Assembly: GCF_900096905.1 (NCBI RefSeq)
Contig: NZ_FMYI01000005.1
Span: forward strand, 124,001 to 188,000
Source: Pelagirhabdus alkalitolerans
Lineage (GTDB): Bacteria > Bacillota > Bacilli > Bacillales > Amphibacillaceae
Reading direction: 5' to 3'
DNA: 64,000 nucleotides
Shown: in pieces, positions 51,169 through 59,309 of the stretch
How the letters are laid out: each line of letters starts with the position of its first letter
Position numbering within the stretch: the first letter of the stretch is position 1
The notes under the pieces: model-generated
The model's database searches: none
The model's input: the letters and a program-made list of their open reading frames with translations, nothing else
What the model was told of the DNA's origin: nothing
Position numbers and translations under genes: made by a program

Positions 51169-51185
51169 CGCTCCTACAAAACGTG
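51145..51185 (+). mobile_element. ISL3-type right end
   Basis: The last eight codons of the transposase remnant and the 17 bp after it repeat the 41-bp sequence at 43086-43126 (37 of 41 identical, same orientation). Its inverted-repeat character is weaker here than in the other copy. Confidence 0.6.
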
Positions 51186-51250
51186 CTTAGATCCTTATCA
51201 AATATATCGACTCATATTCTTCACCAACGTTGTTTGACAAAGAACCACAA

Positions 51251-51293
51251 AAAACAACCTCTTACGGACATAGTATCCGAAGAGGTTGTTTTT
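51251..51293 (-). terminator. glmS terminator
   Basis: AAAACAACCTCTT and AAGAGGTTGTTTT form a 13-bp stem, with an inner CGGA/TCCG stem, 40 bp downstream of the glmS stop on the minus strand. Confidence 0.88.
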
Positions 51294-51329
51294 TATCAAA
51301 CTTCAATCTTCATATAAATCATTTTAAAA

Positions 51330-53132
51330 CTATTCCACTGTAACACTTTTGGCTAAGTTACGCGGTTTATCGACATCACAATCACGGTGCAAGGCTGCAT
51401 AATAAGCGAGTAACTGCATAGGTACAACACTTACTAAAGGTGTTAGTAATGGATGAACACGTGGTAACACAATGTTATCACTTTCTTGTTCTAGACCTTC
51501 CATACTAACAACACAGGTGTTAGCTCCTCGAGCCGAAACTTCTTGAACATTGCCTCGAATTGAATAGTTAACGTTCTCTTGTGTCGAAATTGCGATGACT
51601 GGTGTCCCATCTTCAATGAGTGCAATTGTTCCATGTTTTAATTCACCACCAGCAAAACCTTCTGCTTGAATATATGAAATTTCCTTTAGTTTCAAGGATG
51701 CTTCTTGGACAACGAAATAATCAGTACTTCTACCAATAAAGAATGCATTTCGCATACCTGTAAAGAATTCTTTTGCCAACTTAGCAAATCGCTCTTTTTG
51801 ATCTGTTAAGGATTCCATTACGCTTGCAACAATACCAAGCTCTTGTAACGGATCAAAGTTTAATTTAATTCCTTTTTCAGTTGCTGTATCAACTGCTAAA
51901 ATGGTTAACACAGCAATCTGTGCTGTATAAGCTTTAGTTGATGCAACAGCAATTTCTGGTCCTGCATACAAATGCAATGTATAATCCGCTTCACGTGAAA
52001 GGGTTGAGCCTGGAACATTTGTTACGGTTATTGATGGATGACCTAATGATTTAGTCTTCACTAAAACAGCACGGCTATCAGCTGTCTCTCCACTTTGTGA
52101 AATAAAAATAAACAATGGTTTTTTAGAGAGTAGTGGCATGTTGTAAGAAAACTCACTTGCAATATGCACTTCTACTGGTGTACCTGCAATATTTTCAATT
52201 ACTTGTTTGCCAACTAAACCAGCATTATAACTCGTTCCAGCTGCAATGATGTAAATACGATCTGCATCCAGCATGGCTGCTCTTATATTGCCATCTACTT
52301 TAATATTATCTTGTTCATCTTGATATTCTTGAATGATCTTACGAATAACAAACGGCTGTTCATCAATTTCTTTTAACATGAAATGATCATACGTTCCTTT
52401 TTCAGTGTCTGACGCATCAATCTCAGCTTTATATGGGGCACGCACTACTTCTGTACCATCAAATTTTTGAATTTGCACCTCTTGACGCTTAACCAAAACA
52501 ACTTCTTTATCTTCAATTTCTAGATAAGTGTCTGTTTCTTTCAATGTCGCCATTGCATCACTTGCCACAAGGTTAAATCCTTCACCCAGACCAACCAATA
52601 ATGGACTTTTACTTTTAGCAACATAGATCACATCTTGATCTTCAGCATCTATTAAAGCAATTGCGTATGAACCCTTTAGAAGGCTCATTGTTTTTCGGAA
52701 CGCCGTTAATACGTTATTTGTTTCCTTATAAAACAAATCCATTAACTGTACAACAATTTCAGTATCAGTCTCACTCACGAGGTTGACTTCTGTTAAATAT
52801 TGGTCACGCAATTCATAATAGTTTTCAATCACACCATTATGCACTAAAGTGAAACGACCCGAAACACTTTGATGCGGGTGGGCATTGTCTTCACTTGGCT
52901 CGCCATGAGTAGCCCATCGAGTATGACCAATACCCAGCTTCGTTTCAATACCTTTATCAACTTTCTCACGTAAAGTCGCGATCCGGCCTTTCACTTTAGA
53001 CAAATGAAGTCCTTCTCCATTTAAAGTTGCGATCCCCGCTGAGTCATAGCCACGGTATTCTAACTTTTCTAAACCATTCAACAAGACATCTTTCGTATCA
53101 TTAGTTCCAATATAACCTACAATTCCACACAT
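51330..53132 (-). CDS. glmS: Glutamine-fructose-6-phosphate aminotransferase
   Basis: A 600-residue enzyme making glucosamine 6-phosphate from fructose 6-phosphate and glutamine, the entry to cell-wall amino sugars. The N-terminal glutaminase domain begins MCGIVGYIG with nucleophile Cys2. The two SIS isomerase domains follow (about 285-420 and 455-590), with ISQSGETADS, VASTKAYTAQ and the C-terminal end DVDKPRNLAKSVTVE. Length is standard. AGGAGG precedes the ATG. The 5' leader contains a glmS ribozyme, so expression is shut down by the product glucosamine 6-phosphate. Confidence 0.98.
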   Translation of the reverse strand: MCGIVGYIGTNDTKDVLLNGLEKLEYRGYDSAGIATLNGEGLHLSKVKGRIATLREKVDKGIETKLGIGHTRWATHGEPSEDNAHPHQSVSGRFTLVHNGVIENYYELRDQYLTEVNLVSETDTEIVVQLMDLFYKETNNVLTAFRKTMSLLKGSYAIALIDAEDQDVIYVAKSKSPLLVGLGEGFNLVASDAMATLKETDTYLEIEDKEVVLVKRQEVQIQKFDGTEVVRAPYKAEIDASDTEKGTYDHFMLKEIDEQPFVIRKIIQEYQDEQDNIKVDGNIRAAMLDADRIYIIAAGTSYNAGLVGKQVIENIAGTPVEVHIASEFSYNMPLLSKKPLFIFISQSGETADSRAVLVKTKSLGHPSITVTNVPGSTLSREADYTLHLYAGPEIAVASTKAYTAQIAVLTILAVDTATEKGIKLNFDPLQELGIVASVMESLTDQKERFAKLAKEFFTGMRNAFFIGRSTDYFVVQEASLKLKEISYIQAEGFAGGELKHGTIALIEDGTPVIAISTQENVNYSIRGNVQEVSARGANTCVVSMEGLEQESDNIVLPRVHPLLTPLVSVVPMQLLAYYAALHRDCDVDKPRNLAKSVTVE

Positions 53133-53158
53133 AATTCTGTTTCCTCCTAGTTGAGACT

Positions 53159-53215
53159 AGGGGCAAACTAGAACGAACCTACTAAGAATAGAGGGGCGTT
53201 TGTTTGCCCCCTTTC
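53159..53215. promoter_or_regulatory. Long hairpin between the glmS ribozyme and glmS start
   Basis: GGGGGCAAAC and GTTTGCCCC segments can pair across about 35 bases in the leader, after the ribozyme core. It has no U-run after it on the minus strand, so its role (spacer, mRNA stability) is unclear. Confidence 0.45.
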
Positions 53216-53239
53216 TCGTTTTATTATTTAACCTCTTAC

Positions 53240-53390
53240 ATGTCTTCTTTGTGCAAAGAGTCGCCTCTTTGTTTTCGAATAACATATAACGGTTGGAGGT
53301 TGTGCAACCGGGAGGTATCCGCCGATTTAACTCGATACTCCTCCTCCTCGTCAACTATCTCTCAAGCGCACGAGAAATAGTTCAGGCGCT
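53240..53390 (-). ncRNA. glmS ribozyme
   Basis: On the minus strand the leader reads A|GCGCC at the predicted self-cleavage site (between 53390 and 53389). Downstream come the conserved core segments GTTGACGAGG, AGTATCGA, TCGGCGGATACCTCCCGG, the P3.1/P4 region AAAACAAAGAGGCGACTCTTTG and ACAAAGA. These match the known glucosamine-6-phosphate-dependent ribozyme in order and spacing. Confidence 0.95.
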
Positions 53391-53571
53391 TATTTAAAAT
53401 AAATCTCCTATCCACCTTTCCTTCTTGAAATAGCCACATGTCATATACATGGACTTTCTCATTTTAACTGAAAATCCACTATCTAGCAATATGATTCATA
53501 TGAAAATCCATATATACATCAATTTATGTTATACATTTCACATTTGTGTCATATTTCTATTATCTTTTAAC

Positions 53572-53609
53572 AAAGGAAAGAGCGAACAAATTTGTTCACT
53601 CTCTCCTTT
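53572..53609 (-). terminator. mtlD terminator
   Basis: A 19-bp inverted repeat without spacer (AAAGGAAAGAGCGAACAAA and its near-complement, two G-U pairs) follows the mtlD stop by about 60 bp. Confidence 0.8.
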
Positions 53610-53671
53610 CAGGTATACCTTAATACTTATTCAATATGTGTTAAGAGCATCTCTTAATTTACAATTACTTA

Positions 53672-54817
53672 TTAAAGAGTATTTACTTGTTGTATAACTG
53701 CCTCAATTAATGGATGCTTTTCGTCTATCTCAGCAATGTCAGCCAGTGCACTTTTATAACCATTAGCACTGATGTTTTTTTGAAGTTCAATCGCTTCTTG
53801 ATCTTCATGGTAATCATAATTCAACGCTGCTGCAATAGCCTTTGCTAAATAAATTGGTTTTTCTTTAAATAAGTCATAGTACAACGTAGCAGGGCGGATT
53901 AGTCGATCGTTCTTACCAAGTTTTCGCAACGGCCCTCTCGCTACACGCGTAATATGGTCGGATATATAAGGGTTTTGAAAGCGCGAAATAATTTTCTCAA
54001 TATAGTTAGCATGTTCTTTTTCATCAAAACCATATTGTTTAACAATGACACGTCCCGTTTCTTCTAGGGCCCCTCTAACTAGAGGACAAACCTGAGACGA
54101 ATCCATCACTTCCTTTATCGTATCAAATGACATACTATATCCTAAATATGCAGCAACTGCATGACCTGTATTAACAGTGAATAATTTACGTTCTATAAAC
54201 GGAGCAAGGTCAGATACGTAAGTAATACCTTCTATATCCGGCTTTGTACCTTTAATTGCTTCTTGATCAACGACCCACTCATAATAAGGTTCAACCGATA
54301 CAGTCAATAATTCTTCATGTGATTGATTAGGAACGATTCGATCAACTGCTGCGTCAGGAAATCCAATTTGATTATTAATCCGCTTTTGCTCGTCATCAGT
54401 CATGTTCTCAAGTACATGTTTTTTCAATAATGTACTTCCACCAATCATATTTTCACAAGCAATCACATTAATCGAATCTTTATTTTCTTTTAAGCGCTCT
54501 TTTAAACCTTTTCCAATCAATTTAGCAATAATAGGTAAGATCGTAGCACCTACAGCAGTTGTAATAATATCTGCATGAACAATAGCATCAACGACTGCTT
54601 CTGGATTTTTAGTACTATTGATACCAGTGATGTGAGTTACACGTTCCTGCTTTTGAGCTTCATCAGCCAAAATAACGTTGTACGATTTTTTAAGATTAAT
54701 TTCATCAATCACTTGCTCATTAACATCTACAAAGGTTGTGTGATAACCTGCCTTATCCAACAAAAGACCAATAAACCCTCTACCAATATTACCTGCACCA
54801 AAATGAACTGCTTTCAT
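53672..54817 (-). CDS. mtlD: Mannitol-1-phosphate 5-dehydrogenase
   Basis: A 381-residue NAD-dependent dehydrogenase that converts imported mannitol 1-phosphate to fructose 6-phosphate. The N-terminal GAGNIGRGFIG binds NAD. The conserved KLFTVNTGHAVAAYLGY segment with catalytic Lys and His is in the middle, followed by the C-terminal helical domain. It is the last gene of the mannitol cluster and starts one base after the mtlF stop codon, so the two are co-translated. Confidence 0.97.
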   Translation of the reverse strand: MKAVHFGAGNIGRGFIGLLLDKAGYHTTFVDVNEQVIDEINLKKSYNVILADEAQKQERVTHITGINSTKNPEAVVDAIVHADIITTAVGATILPIIAKLIGKGLKERLKENKDSINVIACENMIGGSTLLKKHVLENMTDDEQKRINNQIGFPDAAVDRIVPNQSHEELLTVSVEPYYEWVVDQEAIKGTKPDIEGITYVSDLAPFIERKLFTVNTGHAVAAYLGYSMSFDTIKEVMDSSQVCPLVRGALEETGRVIVKQYGFDEKEHANYIEKIISRFQNPYISDHITRVARGPLRKLGKNDRLIRPATLYYDLFKEKPIYLAKAIAAALNYDYHEDQEAIELQKNISANGYKSALADIAEIDEKHPLIEAVIQQVNTL

Positions 54818-55252
54818 CTAATTCACCCCACTAAAAATCTCGATGATTTCTTCTTTGGAAGAAGCTTTAATTAACGTTTGAATGTTATCCTCATCAGCAC
54901 ATACCAAAGCAATTTTAGATAAAACTTCTAAATGTTCATCGCCTTTTCCAGCAATCCCTATTAATATATTGACCGTATTGCCATTAAAATCAACACCTTG
55001 AGGGCAAATGACAACAGATAAACCCGTTTCCTTAACTGCTTTTTTAGCATCTTCTGTGCCATGCGGAATCGCTACATTGTTACCCATGTATGTTGTTGCT
55101 ACTTGTTCTCTTTCAACCATTTTATCGACATATAATTCATCTACATATCCATTATCTACTAATATTTGTCCCGTGTATCGGATTGCCTTTTCTTTATCTG
55201 ATAATGTTGCACCTAGAATCACATTCTCTTTTGTTAAAATTTCTTTTGCCAT
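54818..55252 (-). CDS. mtlF: Mannitol PTS enzyme IIA
   Basis: A 144-residue PTS EIIA domain that passes phosphate from HPr to the IIB domain of MtlA; phospho-accepting His64 is in VAIPHGTEDAK. Standalone IIA fits the absence of a IIA domain in the encoded MtlA. The ATG at 55252 (GGAG eight bases ahead) is preferred over the in-frame ATG at 55270, which would overlap the mtlR stop. Immediately followed by mtlD. Confidence 0.96.
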   Translation of the reverse strand: MAKEILTKENVILGATLSDKEKAIRYTGQILVDNGYVDELYVDKMVEREQVATTYMGNNVAIPHGTEDAKKAVKETGLSVVICPQGVDFNGNTVNILIGIAGKGDEHLEVLSKIALVCADEDNIQTLIKASSKEEIIEIFSGVN

Positions 55253-55266
55253 ATTAAACACTCCAT

Positions 55267-57369
55267 TCATAATTTTTCATTGATAAATTCGTTTAACTTT
55301 TTAGATAAATATTGTTTTATATTGTCTTTGTTGCTTGATTCAAACAGAGCAATGGTTTCTTGCTCACTAATAATCAATCCACTTATAAAACTAAGGACTT
55401 CTAAACATTCACTTTCTGCTTCAAGAGGAGATAACATAAGCAATAATGTATCAGTTATCATATGATTATCATCCATACCCTTTACAGATATTGGGTTACT
55501 TAAATGATATATAACAAAGGTTGGTTTTTTTATTTGCTCTTGTCTCGCATGAAATAGAGTAAGTTTTGTTCCAGGGATTCCTAGACCGCCTAATTTTTCT
55601 CTTTTCAATAATGCTTGATAAACTTCCGGTACATCTATTATATACTGGCTATCAGCTAATCGATCACAAGCTAGCTTAATGATTTCTTCTTTTGAACAAT
55701 TCTCCTCTACCTTATAAATCTCAAAAGATAAAAGTAACTCTAATGTAACACGTGAATAATTCTGCATTCGCTCTAATCTTTTTTGTATATCTAGCTCGGT
55801 CAATGTTTCCCCATCATCTTTATCAGATGGGCCTGATTGAGCTATAAATGTCTTGCTTTTAATAATTGATTTTAATTTCATAATCTCATTTTCGGTTAGG
55901 ATTGGTGATACAAGTTCGTAGTCTTGAATCTGTTCTTTTAATGGAATAGTTGAAACAATCAAGTCATAATTATTAGATTCAATAGAATCTAACTCAAATA
56001 ACGAGCAATGATCAATTTGATCAATTTCAGTTATTTCCTGATTTATTCTAGATCCTAACATTTTTGATGTACCAATTCCACTTGAACAAATCACTAACGC
56101 TGATAACTTAGGTTGGCTCTTCTTTGGGATAGAAGCCGATGCAAAATGTAGTACTAAATAAGCGATCTCTTCCTCAGGAAATGTAATATTATCAAAGACA
56201 ATCGCACATGCGTCTCTGATTGTTTGGAACAATTCTTTATAATCTCTTTTTATTTCTTCTGTAAGTGGATTATTAATATGCATGTCCGTCTGTATTCTAT
56301 AAATCGTGGGTTTTAGGTGACTAACCAAATCATGAAAAAGGTTCTTTTGATTCGTTAACGGGATGCCTATTCTTTTCTCAACTTCAATAATTAAGGCTTT
56401 CGTATAATGGATTATATTTATAGAAGAGTCCTCTAGCAAGTAATCTTGATCTGATCTTAACTTAGCACCCAATAAGTGCATCGTAATATAACCTATTTCA
56501 TCCACTGGAATCGACAACTGAAACTCATTTTGTAACTCGGTAATGATTTTTTCAGCGATCATATATTCCTTTGTCCCCGTTAACTCTTTTAAATAATCTA
56601 AGTCAAAATGAATGCGCTCTCCTTTTTGTATGCGCTCTATGGCTAAAGCAAGGTGAACAACTAAACCAATATAAGAACGATCCGCCAGTTCGTAAGGGAG
56701 ATCTTGCTTTATATAGTCAATACTTTTTTCAATCGTCTTAAGTTTTGACTGATCTACTAGTCCTAATAAACGGTCAGAAATAGAATCTAATGGAGATTTG
56801 GTACTTGTATCAAGATTCTTTTTGATAAAAAGCATAAAATCTAACTCATCTACGTATTTAGATATTAAATGACTAAGCGCCGCTCGCTTATTAGATTCTT
56901 TCCCTTCAACTTCCACACCATACCCACGCTTGCGAATTAACACTAACTTATATTCCTTTAAACTTTCTTCTATCTTATCCAAATCATGACTAACAGTTGC
57001 AACTGTGACATTCAATTCGTTTGCTAAAGTGAACAACTTAATGGGTTCGCTTGTTTCTAATAATGTCGTTAAAATTATGGCATGGCGCTCTTCCGGTGTA
57101 TAATCTGTATATTCAACTTGATCTAAAGAAAGAGCTAACGCTTTCTTATTATCTAAGCTTCCTTCCAACTTAACACCAACACCTGCTTTTTTATTTAGTG
57201 TTAATCTATGTTCAGCTACGATATCTTTTACGATTTTTAAGTCTCTATGAATGGTTCGACTGCTCACATCTAAAATAGATGCTAGCTCCTCAATCGTCAT
57301 GCCGCTCCTATTGTTTAATAGTTCTTCTATTATCTTTCGCTCACGACCCGATATATACACATTCACCAC
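55267..57369 (-). CDS. mtlR: Mannitol operon transcriptional activator
   Basis: A 700-residue PTS-controlled activator. Order: N-terminal HTH (about 5-60, MTIEELASILDVSSRTIHRDL), a second HTH/Mga-like region (about 85-140), PRD1 (about 185-290), PRD2 (about 300-405), a IIB-like domain with Cys in ALVICSSGIGTSK, and a IIA-like domain (about 550-700) with His in LFHARQEQIKKP. PRD histidines occur in HLALAIERI, HLLGAKL, FHDLV and YLVLHFAS. Phosphorylation by HPr and the mannitol PTS domains would set its activity. The start is GTG at 57369 or 57366. It lies between mtlA and mtlF, the usual Bacillaceae-type arrangement. Confidence 0.95.
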   Translation of the reverse strand: MVNVYISGRERKIIEELLNNRSGMTIEELASILDVSSRTIHRDLKIVKDIVAEHRLTLNKKAGVGVKLEGSLDNKKALALSLDQVEYTDYTPEERHAIILTTLLETSEPIKLFTLANELNVTVATVSHDLDKIEESLKEYKLVLIRKRGYGVEVEGKESNKRAALSHLISKYVDELDFMLFIKKNLDTSTKSPLDSISDRLLGLVDQSKLKTIEKSIDYIKQDLPYELADRSYIGLVVHLALAIERIQKGERIHFDLDYLKELTGTKEYMIAEKIITELQNEFQLSIPVDEIGYITMHLLGAKLRSDQDYLLEDSSINIIHYTKALIIEVEKRIGIPLTNQKNLFHDLVSHLKPTIYRIQTDMHINNPLTEEIKRDYKELFQTIRDACAIVFDNITFPEEEIAYLVLHFASASIPKKSQPKLSALVICSSGIGTSKMLGSRINQEITEIDQIDHCSLFELDSIESNNYDLIVSTIPLKEQIQDYELVSPILTENEIMKLKSIIKSKTFIAQSGPSDKDDGETLTELDIQKRLERMQNYSRVTLELLLSFEIYKVEENCSKEEIIKLACDRLADSQYIIDVPEVYQALLKREKLGGLGIPGTKLTLFHARQEQIKKPTFVIYHLSNPISVKGMDDNHMITDTLLLMLSPLEAESECLEVLSFISGLIISEQETIALFESSNKDNIKQYLSKKLNEFINEKL

Positions 57370-57590
57370 CCGCTTCTACATGTAAATAAATTTTACTTGC
57401 TGACACTGTCTATTAATTTTGACCTTATACTATAATGATAAGCCATCATAAATAACATTCACAATATAATAAACAACTAGTTTCGTCTTTCTTAATGTTG
57501 ACATTATTTAATAAGTCTTACTATAATCCTTTTTTCTGTACATTACTGTATACCCTGTCACGCCTATTATTCTCTACTATTTATAAAATT

Positions 57591-57623
57591 AACCTTACCC
57601 TCAGGTTATCTGAGGGTAAGGTT
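57591..57623 (-). terminator. Terminator between mtlA and mtlR
   Basis: AACCTTACCCTCAG and CTGAGGGTAAGGTT form a perfect 14-bp stem with a five-base loop just after the mtlA stop. It probably separates high-level mtlA transcription from mtlR-F-D, which may have its own promoter in 57370-57590. Confidence 0.85.
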
Positions 57624-57629
57624 ATTTGG

Positions 57630-59045
57630 TTAAGATTCACTTAAGTCTTTAACAAGTTCATCATATTTCGGGCTGTTCAAGAAATTCTCCACTGATATGT
57701 GGTAAGCATCAGGTCTTTTAGCCTTAGCACGATCCGTTAAGTCTTTATGAGTAATAATAATATCGGCATCATCCGGAATATCATTGATTGCTTTATTAGT
57801 AACTTCAATATTTACATCTGCCTTACTAAATTTATCTCTTAATAGTGAAGCACCCATCGCACTAGACCCCATACCTGCATCACATGCAAACACGACTTTA
57901 TTAACGGTCATTTCTGTAACTGATTTAGCTTCTTGCTGGTTAAATGAACCTGAAACAGAACTTTGTTTTCCTTTCATTTCTTCCATCTTTCCTGCTGCTG
58001 CACTAATATCATCATCTTCTCCTTTTTTATCTGCTTTTAAAATAACGGAAGCAACAAGGAATGAAACAATAGTTGCAACAACGACACCTGCAATAACACC
58101 TACATAATTACCTCTTGGTGTCATGGTTAATAATGCAATAATACTACCTGGTGACGGTGAAGATGTTAAACCTGCATCAAATAATGAGAACGTCAAAACA
58201 CCACTTGCACCACCAGCGATGGCTGCTAAAATTAACATCGGTTTCATTAATACATAAGGGAAGTAGATTTCATGAATCCCACCAAAGAAGTGAATAATTG
58301 ATGCACCAGAAGCTGAAGCTCTTGATGCCCCTTTACCAAATACCATAAAAGCTAAAAGAATACCAAAGCCTGGACCTGGGTTTGTCTCGATTAAGAATAA
58401 AATTGACTTCCCTGCTTCTAAAGCTTCTTCTGTGCCTAACGGTGTGAATACACCATGGTTAATGACATTATTTAAAAATAAAATTTTTGCTGGTTCTACT
58501 AATAAACTAGCTAAAGGTAATAACCCAGCATTCACAATAGTTTGAACTCCTGTGCCTAACGCACTATTCAAACCACTGACTACTGGTCCCATTGAAATGA
58601 CACCAAAACCGGCAAGTACTGCACCTAAAATACCCGCTGAAAAATTGTTGTATAACATTTCAAAACCTGAGCGAATTTTAGGTAAAAATGGTTTATCAAG
58701 ACTTTTTATCAAATAAGCTGCTAATGGACCCATAATCATTGCGCCTAGGAACATTGGTGTATCCGGTGCACCAACAATTACACCCATTGTGGCAATCGCA
58801 CCAATAACGCCACCACGTACATCATAAACCATTTTACCACCTGTATAACCGATTAATAGCGGCAGTAAATAGGTAATAGTTGGACCAACTAACTCAGCTA
58901 ATGTTTCATTTGGTATCCAACCATCAGGGATAAATAAAGCTGTTATAAGTCCCCATGCAATAAATGCAGCGATATTAGGCATCACCATTCCACTTAAATA
59001 GCTACCAAACTGTTGTACTTTTGAACGAAAACCTTGTTCTGACAT
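57630..59045 (-). CDS. mtlA: Mannitol PTS enzyme IICB
   Basis: A 471-residue mannitol permease and phosphotransferase. The IIC membrane domain (about 1-340) includes GSYLSGMVMPNIAAFIAWGLITA, the GGIHEIYFPYVLM segment and VINHGVFTPLGTE. A linker of about 40 residues leads to the IIB domain with phospho-Cys in FACDAGMGSSAMGASLL near residue 385. No IIA domain, matching the separate mtlF. The ATG at 59045 has AAAGGGG eight bases ahead. Imported mannitol 1-phosphate is then oxidised by MtlD. Confidence 0.97.
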   Translation of the reverse strand: MSEQGFRSKVQQFGSYLSGMVMPNIAAFIAWGLITALFIPDGWIPNETLAELVGPTITYLLPLLIGYTGGKMVYDVRGGVIGAIATMGVIVGAPDTPMFLGAMIMGPLAAYLIKSLDKPFLPKIRSGFEMLYNNFSAGILGAVLAGFGVISMGPVVSGLNSALGTGVQTIVNAGLLPLASLLVEPAKILFLNNVINHGVFTPLGTEEALEAGKSILFLIETNPGPGFGILLAFMVFGKGASRASASGASIIHFFGGIHEIYFPYVLMKPMLILAAIAGGASGVLTFSLFDAGLTSSPSPGSIIALLTMTPRGNYVGVIAGVVVATIVSFLVASVILKADKKGEDDDISAAAGKMEEMKGKQSSVSGSFNQQEAKSVTEMTVNKVVFACDAGMGSSAMGASLLRDKFSKADVNIEVTNKAINDIPDDADIIITHKDLTDRAKAKRPDAYHISVENFLNSPKYDELVKDLSES

Positions 59046-59098
59046 AATACATTCCCCTTTCAATAATTAATAAAATGTATAATAACTACACTTTTATA

Positions 59099-59112
59099 AT
59101 AAAGCGATTACA
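59099..59112 (-). promoter_or_regulatory. cre-like site before mtlA
   Basis: The minus strand reads TGTAATCGCTTTAT, 12 of 14 cre positions, 54 bp upstream of the mtlA start codon; glucose repression of mannitol uptake would be expected. Confidence 0.45.
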
Positions 59113-59265
59113 ACAAGATAATCAATCTTTTATAAAGGCATATTTGTCATATGGTTTGTTGACAACATTAAAATACACCTATTCTTATTAAAGAGATATT
59201 CAACAAAAACGGTTACCGCACATGTGAAATTACTTACACATTCATTCAAATAACACAAATGAAAA

Positions 59266-59299
59266 AGCGCCTAATAGATCTAACCATCTATTAAGCGCT
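59266..59299 (-). terminator. Terminator of the beta-glucan operon
   Basis: AGCGCCTAATAGAT pairs with ATCTATTAAGCGCT (one mismatch) around a six-base loop, followed on the minus strand by a T-run, 11 bp after the phosphorylase stop. Confidence 0.8.
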
Positions 59300-59309
59300 C
59301 TTATCAAGA

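Noticed and set aside
57370..57590. Possible RNA antiterminator (RAT) structure before mtlR
   Set aside because: MtlR-type regulators act on DNA, and no convincing RAT sequence overlapping the 57591-57623 terminator could be seen.
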